A stretch of DNA of 64,000 nucleotides from Coprinopsis marcescibilis (lineage: Eukaryota > Basidiomycota > Agaricomycetes > Agaricales > Psathyrellaceae): NCBI GenBank assembly GCA_004369085.1, contig ML210185.1, positions 62,001-126,000 of the forward strand. The letters are read 5' to 3'. The notes under the pieces were generated by a model that was not told the DNA's origin, made no database searches, and saw nothing but the letters and a program-made list of their open reading frames with translations. The first letter of the stretch is position 1, and every line of letters begins with the position of its first letter. Positions 22,386-34,114 of the stretch are shown here, in pieces. Made by a program: the position numbers and the translations under genes.

Positions 22386-24956
22386 ATGGCTCTGGAAAAC
22401 AGGGATCCGCCTACTTGGACGCCTCCACGGGACCCAGTCTCCTCTTCAACGCCTCTGGTCCTTTACAACTCCCTAACGAGGACCAAGTCACCATTCGTTC
22501 CTGTAGATGCTTCAGGCCGAAAAGTAACATGGTATTGCTGTGGACCAACTGTATACGACGCTGGACACCTCGGACACGCAAGGAATTATCTTACAACCGA
22601 TGTACTGCGTCGTATAATGAGGGATTACTTTGGATATGAAGTCGAGTTTGTCCAAAATGTGACTGATGTTGACGACAAGGTATGTGACTCGAACTCAAAA
22701 ATCTATCCCAATCGACCTTCCAAACCTGCCTAGATTATCAAACGTGCTCGAGAACGACACTTCTTCAACCAATACAAGCTCGAACATCCAAAACTCGATG
22801 CTCAAGTCTTTGCAGAGACACGATCGGCCTTTGACAAATTCGCCAGAAATACCAAAGGATTCCCATTCGATACCGTTTCAATAGACCAAGTTCCGGAATG
22901 GATGCTCTCCCAAAAGGAGCTGCTCGAAAACCCCATACTCGATGAAGACCAGACTATCTTCAAGGTGCGAATTCTGGCCTTGGACAGCGTCGCAAACGCC
23001 CTCAGGAGCGCTCCAAACGAAGGTTCAATGGACCCAGAGAAATACTGGTCGATGGTCGATAGTGTCCTCTCAGTATATCTCGGAGATGTAAAGAAAGGCG
23101 ACATTTCTCCGGAACAACACGCTATTTTTGCCGATTATGCTGCGTACTGGGAGAATCACTTCAACGAAGATCTCCGTACCCTTAACATTTTGCCACCGAC
23201 AGTCACGACCCGTGTGAGCGAATACATTCCGGAGAATATTGCGTTCGTGGAGCAGATAATTGACAATGGGTTCGCGTATGCGATTCCTGGTGGCACGGTT
23301 TACTTCGACGTTAACGCCTTCGAGAAAGCCGGCCACTACTATGCTAAATTGGAGCCTGGAAACCGCAAGGGCGACGCGAATCAAGAGGAATCGGTGTTAC
23401 CACCGGCACCGGTCTCCCAAGACCAAGCCCAACCGACGGTCTCAGCAGCCGACGCTGAAATAGAGAACGAGAAGGCACAGAAACGCAGTCCTCGGGACTT
23501 TGCCTTGTGGAAAAAGAGTCGTGTTGGCGAACCTGGTTGGGAGAGTCCTTGGGGCTATGGTACGTACAAAGTCACATCTATGTTATGGCGCTACAATCGT
23601 GTTTTTAGGCAGGCCCGGCTGGCACATCGAATGTTCGGCCATGGCCAGTCAAGTTTTGGGAGCCCAGTTCGATGTTCATTCCGGAGGAATTGACCTGGCA
23701 TTCCCCCATCACGACAACGAACTCGCACAAGCAGAAGCTTACTGGCACAAAGACCCTAAAGAGTCAGCCAAACCTGTGCAATGGGTCAACTACTTCATTC
23801 ACATGGGGCACCTCTCCATCGCGGGCAGCAAAATGTCGAAATCGTTGAAGAACTTTGTCACAATTCGTGACGCGATTGCCACCGGAGACTGGACAGCAAG
23901 AAAACTACGCATTTTATTCATGTTGGGTGGATGGAAAGGTGGTTTGGAGATCTCCCAGAACTTCAGGGCAGAGGTCGACCTCTGGGAGAAGACTGTGTCT
24001 AATTTCTTCTCAAACGTGGAAGCTCTTACGAGAGAATCGGAGTCGAGCGATGGTCCACGCCAGAAACATTTGTTCAGACCACAGGAAAAGCAACTTCGTC
24101 AAGAGTGAGTAAATGTTTCATGGGGGTTTCGATGACAATCTAACGCAAACATAGTTTGGAGGCTGCTCAAAAGCAGCTTCACGCTTCCCTCTGTGATTCA
24201 TTCAACACGGGACCAGCTCTCAGTGCTATACTCGACTTGATCGGCAAGACAAATACCTACCTCAAGAACAACCAAAAATCCGCCAGCAACCCCACCGCGT
24301 ACTTTTCGCTTGCAGCAGTCCAAGAAGTTGCACGATGGGTTACCAAGATGCTGCAGGTATTCGGATTGTCGACCACGACCGGCGCAGACGCTATTGGTTG
24401 GGGTGTTGACTCCAGCACCGGTTCAGACTCCGTCCAGAACAAGGAATCCATCGCACTCCCTTACGTTCAAGTACTCTCACGTTTTCGTGATGAAGTCAAA
24501 GCTCTTGCTATAGCGAACAAGTCTGTGCCTGTGTGCCAGGACTTGCTCAAGCTATCTGATAGCTTGCGGGATGGCCAACTGCTTCAGCTTGGTGTTGCCT
24601 TGGAGGATCGTGATAGCTCAATAGGAGAGCAAGCGCTGATCAAGTTTGGCGATCCTGCGGAGCTCATCGCTGCGCGGGAAGCAAAGTTTCAGGCTCAACT
24701 AGAGAAGGAGGCGAAGAAGCAAGCTGCGAAGGCTGAGGCGGAGAGGTTGGAGAAGGAGAAGGCGGAGAAGGCGAAACTCCGCCCTCAGGATATGTTCAGG
24801 ACTGAGGAATATTCTGAATGGGACGAGGATGGCGTTCCTACGAAGGATTCTCATGGTGAGGAAGTGACAAAGTCGAAGAAGAAAACTTTGAAGAAAGCAT
24901 GGGACAAGCAAAAGAAGCTATACGATAGTAGCCTGGCTCTCGCTGGAAAGTCGTAA
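22386..24956 (+). CDS. Cysteinyl-tRNA synthetase
   Basis: Class I aminoacyl-tRNA synthetase charging tRNA-Cys, about 805 residues in four exons (introns 22680-22733, about 23562-23610, about 24104-24153). The N-terminal block [20 protein letters not shown] holds the first zinc Cys and the HIGH-like motif [24 protein letters not shown] follows. [18 protein letters not shown] and [16 protein letters not shown] give the further zinc ligands. [18 protein letters not shown] is the KMSKS loop. A eukaryotic insert separates the HIGH part from the RDFALWKKS block. The C-terminus is a charged coiled coil ([20 protein letters not shown]) ending in a basic tail, as in fungal cytosolic enzymes. No separate mitochondrial presequence is seen. 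Confidence 0.96.
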
Positions 24957-25182
24957 CTAGGAAGTCGAATTTATGGTGGAAATAATCAATTGTATACTAG
25001 GCCAGAATTCCGGAATGTTTGCTTGTATTGCACAATTAATCCGTTGTCGAATACTGGTGAGATGATGTAGCACCGTGACATAGGCACGCAGGATGAGTGG
25101 TAAGTCGGCGCCAATCACCGTTTGAAGTATTTGATCCCGTAACGACAGTGGCAGTGAGCGGGATGGTGCCAGTGACAAGCCA

Positions 25183-26398
25183 ATGTTTCCCTTGACCATC
25201 ATCATCTGCACCGTTATTTTCTATCTGCAATGCATCGTACTCGCTTCTGATACACATAAACGTGGGCCTCGTCCTCTGGTCCTATGGCATGGGCTGGGTA
25301 TGGTTCGTCTACTTTTGTGTTGGGAACCTTGAGTTGACAGCGGGCATTACACTGTAGGTGATTCGCATTCCTCACCTGGCATGGTGGAGTTCGCAGGTCT
25401 GATCAAGGAAGTTCACCCAGGGATATTCATTCACTCTGTGTACATCGATCAAGAGGAGGACAAGGACAGACGCGCGGGCTTCGTACGTGTAATAGTTATC
25501 TGCAACGAGGGGAACATCTGAATATTACCCACTAGTATGGCAACGTTAATGATCAAGTCGCGCTGGTAGCGGGCCAGCTTGCTTCAATCATGGAACTGGA
25601 GGGAGGTTTCGATGCGATTGGCTTCTCGCAAGGTGAGCAACTTGGCTCATGTATGCCGGAGAAGTTCCCTAACCATGCCCCGCTGTTCAGGTGGACAATT
25701 CCTACGCGCTTACGTCGAGCGGTACAATGAGCCCAAAGTCAACAACCTGATTACATTCGGCTCCCAGCACATGGGCATATCGGATATCCCAATATGTGGT
25801 CGCTACGACTTGTTATGTCAAATCGCGCGTCGTGCTGCAAGAGGGTCTGTCTACGGAGAGTGGGCACAGAATAACCTTGTTACTGTGCGTACCTTCAATG
25901 GCTTTATTACCTGCGATCCCCGTCTAATATACAATATCGAAGGCACAATATTTCAGGAACCCGGACAACTATGCAACCTATCTAGAAGCGAACAAATTCC
26001 TGACCTCGATCAACAATGAAAAGGAGGGAGAACGGAACGGTACATACGCCAAGAATCTGGCGTCGTTGAACAAGATAGTTCTTGTGCTCTTCACTGAGGA
26101 CAAGACCGTTGTGCCCAAGGAAAGCTCTTGGTTTGGCTCAGAGGCAATACCGGGCGACGACGAGGTTGGAATGCAGCAGCGCATCGGTCAACGGCCTTTC
26201 CTGTTGAACATTCAACGTCGCGACGATAGAGAGATCATCCCTATGCGCCTACAGCGACTGTATACAGAAGATTGGATAGGGCTGCGCACACTGGATACAC
26301 GAGGCGACGTTATTCTGGAGACTTGCGAAGGAGAGCACATGCAAGTTGGTGATTGTTGGAAGCCTCTGGTGCTCAAGTTTGTCGGGGGGAAGGCGTAG
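25183..26398 (+). CDS. Palmitoyl-protein thioesterase (PPT1-like)
   Basis: A lysosomal/vacuolar hydrolase that removes fatty acyl groups from S-acylated proteins. The ATG at 25183 gives a signal peptide (MFPLTIIICTVIFYLQCIVL-AS) directly followed by RGPRPLVLWHGLGDSHSSPG, the PPT lipase-like start. The nucleophile elbow is GGFDAIGFSQGGQFLRAYVE. NNLITFGSQHMGISDIPICG and AQYFRNPDNYATYLEANKFL are PPT1-specific. The catalytic Asp is in VLVLFTEDKTVVPKESSWFG and the His in CEGEHMQVGDCW. Introns: 60 nt inside the WHGLG codon block and three others; the fourth uses an aag acceptor before GCACAATATTTC. It lies 226 bp downstream of CysRS in the same direction. Confidence 0.95.
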
Positions 26399-26570
26399 AC
26401 GTGTACCTTTACCTTTTATTTGATTTGCTTTTCCGTGAATGATCATAAATGTTGGAGGCGATGAGATTCTGATCACGTGGTTATTACGGAAAACAACACA
26501 TTGGCTGTTTTGAGAGTGGACCGTCCGTTCAACAGCTTGCAGGACACCGACAGCGGCGACGGCGACACGC

Positions 26571-29500
26571 ATGGAGAGCTCCCCTCCACAATTTGGAGCT
26601 GGTCGGAGGCGCTTGGTCAGGTCAGCTCCGACGTCGGCAATCGTCCAAAACGACAGCATCGCGTCGAGTTCCCAGGCTGGCCCTTCTCGGTTACCCGACC
26701 TTACCCAACTCGTAGACGTCGGCCTCAGCGACCTCGACAGGTCCTTCGACGATCTCGACAGCGACGAGCACACTACACCCCGTCTTCCTACATCCACAGA
26801 GCTACCCCAGGTCGACGGCCCCGTACAATCCTCCGCAGCGCGTCTCCGAGCTTTGCTTCAGCGCGTCCAAAACGGCTCCCCTCCTGCGACACCCATGGCG
26901 CCGGCTTCTACTCAATCCGTAGGCACCTATGAATCCGACTATGAGATTGCGGACACCACTCGCGCAACCGCGACACCTAGTGTGGCTCAAACTAGCATAT
27001 CTAACCTTCGGAGTGTCTTTTCGCATGCGATGCGCCCTCCTGGAGATACACCGCAAAAGCAACGGAAGCGGCGGAATAGTATCGACACAAGCGAAGTGGA
27101 CTCCAGTCCGAAAACAGAAAGACCAAAGATAAAGGCCAAGCGGAAGAGCCTTAGCGACGAAGAAGTTGAAAATGCATACCGTGCGTCCTTGTCCCTTCGT
27201 GCACATTGTCAAATCACGAATCTCCTTCAGGCACTTCATTTGCTCAAACACCAGGCTCTGGAAAGCTCAAATCACAACCTTTGACCTTGGACGTCCTCAG
27301 ACAGAGGTTCATGAACACCCCGAGCAGGAACCTTGGCGAGGAAGAGGATCTTGTGCCAGGAGATCGTGAGTCCCTCTCTGTGACATAGCATATATTTGCC
27401 TCTCAACATATTTTAGAGGACCTTAGCGACGATACTGCTGATCTCCTACGGGAGTTGAACTCTTCCCGCAATTCACCACCCGAGGCAACCAGCACACCGC
27501 AAAAATCTCTTATGATGTCAACCAACTCCCAGTTCCAGCTTCATTCCAGTTCGTGACACACCTCTCATGACAGTCCCCATTAACTCAACCTTCGTCAGAC
27601 CTGTTAGAACAAGACTCGGAAATGCAAAGAGCGATTGAGAACCTGGACAGCTATGAGGAAACCATAGCGGATCCTCAGATAGACAGCTCAAGCAAGACGG
27701 ATTCCCGTGCCCATGTTTCGTTCCCAAGCATCCCGAATGGGACCCTTAATAAGAATTTGAGGAACGTCGGCAACTCTTCAGTGCAAACGTCAGTGACCGC
27801 CACGCCTCGTAACCTCAGTACAACCATTTTTCTTTTATCCTAGTATTTTATTAATATTTCTCTAGCCTCAACAACCAGGATTTCACAAGACAGCCAACGG
27901 CAGCGGCCAAAGCCATTACAAAGGTCCCCATCTCAGGCAAAAGAGGCCGGCAGGACATTATCAACACCTTCGACATCTCGGTTCCTCTCAACCAAGACAA
28001 CTACACCTCGCTCGCGAATTCTGTCGTCTCCTAGACCTTCGGATGGTGCTTCATCTTCGGGCTCTGTTAGTTCCCGTACCGACTGTAAGCTTTTTCTTTT
28101 TCGCAAACTGACAAATGCGATTTCCGCTTACACACTCTTTATGGCAACTAGATAAGGACAGAATAAACGAATTGGACGACGAGGAGAATGGACGAAGGGA
28201 GGATGGATGGAACAGGACAAAGTCAGCTTTACCCCGCCCGTCTTCAAGCCTCAGCATACATTCCCCCCATCAAAGCGATCGGCAGAGAACAAAGAGCCTT
28301 GGCTTCAACTCTGCAAGCACAACGTCATTGTCGCCACGTCCTCAGGTTGATTCCCCTTCTTTCGAACAGACCCTTCGCCGACATCACTCTCTCACTGAAC
28401 AACGGCAGGATTCTCCAACTGGCTCTGCATTTGGAGACGGCAGTCAAGAGGAAGACCCAGTCATCGTCCTTGAACGAGAAAGAAATTGGAACTCTCCTCG
28501 CCCCGTGTGGTACGCACGCGCACGAGCGGATAGCATATCCTCTGTGGGCAGCACGGATGACGATGGGCACAATCCTACATCGACGGCAAACCGACTTGTG
28601 TCACCACGGCCAACCCCCGAAAAAGTCAATCGGCTAACACACAACCGAATGCGCTCGACGCCAGACCTTTCATCGCCCAGACAAAACTCTCCACACATCA
28701 ACGGTCGATTGGCTGCAAACGCATTGGCATCCATCTCATCGCCTTCTCAAAAAAGGCACAGCCTAACGTCCTTGCCCTCGCTTAGCCCACTTCAACATAG
28801 TAGTAAAGAGAATCCCTCGTTCAATCGAACGTCAGTCTCGACGCGCACCAAGCGTCTCTCACTCCAATCCCCTTCGAAATCGTCGATTCCGGTCAGGGAT
28901 GGAAAATCAACCATCCGCGCTTCTCGAAAGGGTCCTGTTCCTGTTCCACGCGTAGATGCGAATCACGATCCTGAAGAAATTGTATCCTCGACCGAAACCG
29001 ACCAAGCAGAACAGCAATACATGGGCCTTCAACCCCCAGTTTCTTCCAGAAATGACGTCTCGCCTCAAGAATTGACACCTACCCAAAAGACAATCGAACC
29101 TCCACCACTTTCTCCACCATTTGAACCTACGCCAGTCGAACCTTCACCCCTCTCCCGTCCGACCGATCTAACTGAATATGAAACCGATCCCGACTTTTCC
29201 AGCGATGCCTCTGATCTAGACCCCAATCAACCCTTCAACTCCACCCCGCTCGACCCTTCGACACACGAATTGCCTTCTTTCACGGCTACTCCGCCACGAG
29301 AAGGCTCATCCCACACTCGTTCAATTCCCAGATCGTCCTCCCCTGCACTCGAAGGTCCCGAGCCGGCGGCCATAGAAACTCCTTCCACAACGGACGATGA
29401 AAGCTCGACCTGGAAGACTCCGGCGCAGACGCGTTTATTCCCTTCAGCCGGAGATGTCACCGCTCTCAAAACACCCAAGCCTCCGGGCGGATGGTCGGGT

Positions 29501-31026
29501 ACACCTGCCCCTAAACGCAGGAGCCGTGCATACTCCGACTCCACACCAATGCGACCCATCCTTGGTGATCAAGAGTCTGACATACCGGCTAAACCCAACC
29601 CCAACTGGACAGCAGTTCAGACTCCCAGGCCACCTGGGGGCTGGCTGGCTACTCCAGCACCTCAAAGGCGAAAAGTGGAATACGCGGACCAGTCTGTTGA
29701 GACAGATACAGAACAGGAAATCTATGAACCGTCAACATCTTCTCAGCCGAACCCTGAGTCACAACCAATTGGACTGGCCACGCCCGTCTCTTCCATTTCG
29801 AAAGGGACCTACTACGACATACAGACACCCGCTGCTCCCGGTGCATGGATGCAAACTCCGGGTGCCCGGAAGAGCATCATGAAAGTTCGATTTGATCCTG
29901 AACCCGCAGACACCAGGGAGATCAGTAGCGCTACCGACGGCTCTTCTTTGTCTGAATCGGCTGACCAAGTGGCTAATGGACGAGCACCGTTAGAAACACC
30001 CCCCGGAAGTCCAGATTCCGTCAATCGATCGCCTAGCCGCAGGAAACCCCCGACAATCCGCCTACTGGATGCCTATGGAAACGAGACCAAGGATGATATC
30101 ACACTTGGCAACTTGAGTTCTCTCAAGACACCTCGGCGGCAGCCAATTCGACTAGTTGATGCCCTCGGTAACTTGGTTGACGACACCAGTGTCGATGCGG
30201 CAGCCCAAAAGAGTGAAGATGGGCCAGCTTCGTCAGGAACTCGGGAACAAATGGTTTCTCGCGTTAGGCAAGGACTTGATGACCTGGTACAAGAACTTCA
30301 CGACCTTGACCAGTAGGTGCTCTGCCTGGTTTAACCACACGTATTTTAAACATTTATTCTACAGGTCCAATGCATTCTCCAAGTCGGAAGTCGCCCACAT
30401 CAAGGAACTTGATTCGGTCTCTGTGAAATCCAGGGAAACCCGGAAAACATTGGCACGACAGATGCGAGCTGCCAATGAAGATATGAAACAGAAGATGAAC
30501 GCCCTGAGCGCCAATTTCAAGCAGGCAACCCCTCTGGTAATATCAGCATCTCTGTTCGGTGAACATGCAACTTATTCTTCATCTCGGCCTTTAGGTTCCA
30601 GCGGGTGCCTCCAGAAGATTCCCTTACCTTTTTACGGGCCTGGTAATCCTCCAAGTAATACTTGCTATTGTGTGGTATCAGTATGTGCTATCCATTCTTT
30701 CGTGTTATATTTTCACTAATTACGCGACGCAACGCAGTCTTCTTACTATCAAAACTCATGAAGCATTCTTGACGACATATTACGACCCATTCAACCCCAA
30801 CATCCACCTCTACTCCTTCAGATCTCGACTGCTTCTGGACAATGCTCCTGACATGACATCTTGGACGTCGCTCCTCAGTTTGATTCGCCAACTTGCGTTT
30901 AAGGAATTCTTGAATAAAAGCATGGTTAATTTACATATTCAACTGCTCCGGTGGCAGACTTTTATTTGGGAGAAATGGGGTACGGATGTGTTGGCTGCTC
31001 AGAACATAGCCTGGCCGCCAACATAA
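26571..31026 (+). CDS. Large Ser/Pro-rich single-pass membrane protein with TPxPPGxW repeats
   Basis: About nine exons encode roughly 1,300 residues, mostly disordered and full of Ser/Thr-Pro sites. N-terminal landmarks: LSDLDRSFDDLDSD and FSHAMRPPGDTPQKQRKRRN. Around 29460-29870 three copies of a motif appear: KTPKPPGGWSGTPAPKRR, QTPRPPGGWLATPAPQRR and QTPAAPGAWMQTPGARK. Two copies of another follow, IRLLDAYGNETKDD and IRLVDALGNLVDDT (about 30056-30190). A coiled coil (KSRETRKTLARQMRAANEDM) precedes one TM segment (FPYLFTGLVILQVILAIVWY), then about 85 residues ending IWEKWGTDVLAAQNIAWPPT. Filamentous fungi share proteins with this plan. I do not know a function; a nuclear-envelope or ER protein regulated by proline-directed kinases is an inference. 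Confidence 0.8.
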
Positions 31027-31285
31027 CCTTTGGAACCCTTTTTTTGCTTTACTTACATACGTATATTATTTAGTGCATACTCACTTCGATACCATCGCGT
31101 TCTTTCCGTGCAGTGTAGTAGTTTTTTTTTTTTTTTGTATCTCTTGGCAACTATGAAAGTTTGGATCGGGAAATATGATCAATCCCCCGGATTTATTTGA
31201 CGCCGGCGACAAATGGTTTGTGGGGCTTCAACCATGAGTTGGAGTTCGATATCCGTTCTCTCTTGCTTCTTTCCTCTCTGTGGCG

Positions 31286-33959
31286 ATGCCATCCCACGTA
31301 CCAGAGCCATTACGGTTATCACGGCTGGACCTTGACGATGAACTACAACCATCCGAGCAGTGGAATATCAAACCTACAAAAAGACCTGATTCCCCAGATT
31401 CCTCAACCAGCAGTCAAGACTCGAGTGACGAGGGCGAGAACTTTGACTGGTACAAAGACGATGATGAGACGTCGAAGCGCAAGAAACATATACAGGCTCA
31501 ACGGGGACGCAGACTATGGCTTGCGTTCATGAGCTTGTCGCGTTTTATCCGAGTTTTCCTGTTGGCCCTCATCGGCGTCTCCGTCCTTATCACTCCGCTA
31601 GTCATTGTGAACGTTCGCTTCCCCGACAGTAGCATCACGCTGCAAGTTCATGTGTGGTCACTATGGCTCACTATCAACTGGGCTGCATGGTGTGGAACTT
31701 ACCTCTTGGTGGATAGCATACCGCACCTCGTCATTGGACTTACAAGTGCGGTGGCGATTAGCCAAGTTGAACGGCTCAAAATTCAAATTGAGGTGAGCGA
31801 ATTCGATTTTATCTTGTGTATATGGACTAATATGTGGTAGCTCTTCATGGCGGTGAGATTGTATTTGAAGTTGGCGCTCGACATCACATGGGCTTGGGTT
31901 GCCCTTTCAGTCATCCGAGCTGTCTACCATCCTCCTCTCTCTTATTGGTCGATTATAAACCAGCTCATGCAGGTAAACTAATAGATCGCACTCCTGTGTA
32001 TTCACTCCCTCATCATCTCTTTGTATCTTAGGCTTTCTTTGCGGCCGGAATGATCCTTCTTGTAGAGAAAGTCGCTCTCCACTACATTGCGATCAACTTT
32101 CATCGACATGCTCTATCAGACCGGCTCACCGAGAACAAGCGGGCTCTTCGAGCGTTGGACCACCTTTCCAACGCCAACCCTTCGCCTACGAGACGGACGC
32201 CCTATCACAAAAAGGGGCCCAAGAACTCCAGTGCATTTGATGTTTGGTCGAAGACAGATGTGGGCAAGTCAACAGATCAACTCCAAGGCGAAGAGCCAAG
32301 GCCCAGGTCAAAATGGTCGTTTTCCAAGCGTAAAAAGGCGAGACATGTAGCAAATGTCATTGTCGACCAGGTATCTTCGATCGCGAGTTTGATAATCAAG
32401 TCAACCGGTCTAATCGTCGTGATTTAGGTTGGCGAAGCTATCGGCCAAGTTGCCCTTAAGAACTCGAAATTCAACAAGGACGTCGTTGATTTTAATGGAA
32501 GCTATTCGGCGCGTCGCTTGGCCAGGAAGTTGTTTTCTGTGCTAAGTGATGTGGAACCACCGCGTTCCCATCTTATTGTGGAAGGTAAGATATATAGCCA
32601 GGATTCTGACAATTATCCTGACACGTCTCATTGATAGATTTTTATCCCTACTTTGGCTCGAACGTTGACGCTGTGCGTGACATCGCCCATCAGTTCCTAC
32701 TCATGCATCTTACCCACTCTTAGCACGAAGCATTCGCTATCTTTGACAAAGACGGGAATGGAGACATCACGAAAAAAGAGATGCGTGAAGCTGTCCAACG
32801 AATATATCGCGAACGCAAAGCAATAGTGGCCGGATTGAAGGTGATTTCATCTTGTTTAGACCCCACTCACTATTAACGAATTGCATTTCATCCAGGATGT
32901 CGGCTCCATTGTTGCAAAGCTCGATGCGGTCATGCTCTGCGTTGCATTGACGATAATTTTGTTCATTTGCTTGCTCATTTTCAAAAAAGACAATACTCTT
33001 GCGTCACTAGTCCCACTAGCGACCATCGTGCTCGGTTTCTCTTTCATATTCGGGAACTCTGCTTCAACGTTATTCGAATCGGTACGACGTGCTGTTGGTA
33101 CCTCATCGTTTTCCTTCTGACGTCTAACACCGTTACAGCTAATTTTCGTCTTTTCGACGCATGTATTCGATGTTGGTGATCTAGTGATTATTGACGACCA
33201 GGTAGAGCCAAAGCTTCCTTGTTCATATCAGGAATTCGTCTTTACACGCATTTTCAAGGTCCTTTTCGTAAAGGAATTTGGGTTGTTCGCAACGACGTTC
33301 AGGAGGGTGGATGGTCAAGAGATCATTGCACCTAACTCCTTACTTGCTAATGAAAAGCTTATACTCAATCTCCGGCGAAGCAAGTCCATGTACGTCGTAG
33401 GTTACTCCGTGACACCATCTTAGTGTTGACCAAAACGTTTAGGTGGGAAACCACTAACCTGATGGTGTCTTACTCGACTCCAATCGAGACTATTGAACAG
33501 CTCCGGGTCAAGATCGGAACATATATTGATAGCAACAGCCGCGAATGGTCTGGATTTGCTCTGAATATCGACAAAATGGAATATCAAAACGCCATCCATC
33601 TCATTGTTGCTATCGAACGCAAGTTTCTCGTTTCAACGCGCTGAATTATACTGATATCTATGTATATAGATCGTGCGAATTGGCAGGACTGGGGCGCAAG
33701 GTGGACGCGACGCAACGCATTCATGCGATACCTGAAGACCGTTCTGGAAGAATTACATATTCACTATACCATGCCCGTCCAGCCAGTCCTGCTTCCATCA
33801 TACAACAGGCAGCCTCCAACTTCGATGTCACCGCCGCCAGCTCCTCATCCTACTCCGGATTTAGGAAATGCAGGCGTTTTCCAATCCACCGGATTTGGTC
33901 GTGTCGGAGCGCCATCCTTTTCGACAGGAGTACCCTCATTTGCCAACTCCCAGCGTTAG
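31286..33959 (+). CDS. EF-hand MscS-type mechanosensitive channel (Msy1/Msy2-like)
   Basis: A multi-exon gene with an N-terminal disordered acidic region (SSTSSQDSSDEGENFDWYKD), several TM helices (SLSRFIRVFLLALIGVSVLI; LTINWAAWCGTYLLVDSIPH; LFMAVRLYLKLALDITWAWV; FFAAGMILLVEKVALHYIAI), a cytosolic loop, an EF-hand (HEAFAIFDKDGNGDITKKEM), then the MscS core: AVMLCVALTIILFICLLIFK, LVPLATIVLGFSFIFGNSAS, FDVGDLVIIDDQ, VLFVKEFGLFATTFRRVDGQ and EIIAPNSLLANEKLI. A C-terminal Pro-rich tail ends FANSQR. This arrangement matches fission yeast Msy1/Msy2, ER channels controlling Ca2+ after hypo-osmotic shock. The ATG at 31286 follows a pyrimidine-rich leader. The EF-loop D-x-D-x-N-x-D keeps all calcium ligands. 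Confidence 0.93.
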
Positions 33960-34114
33960 ATTACGTGGTAGTATATACCCGATTGCTAGATATATTTACA
34001 AATTACATACAAAATGCCTCGTTACAAACCTGCGGAACGGAATGCGTTACTTATCAGCCGAGACTCAGTTTGGAATCGAAGGATCGTGCACACGCGTCAA
34101 CGCGCCTTTGTACG

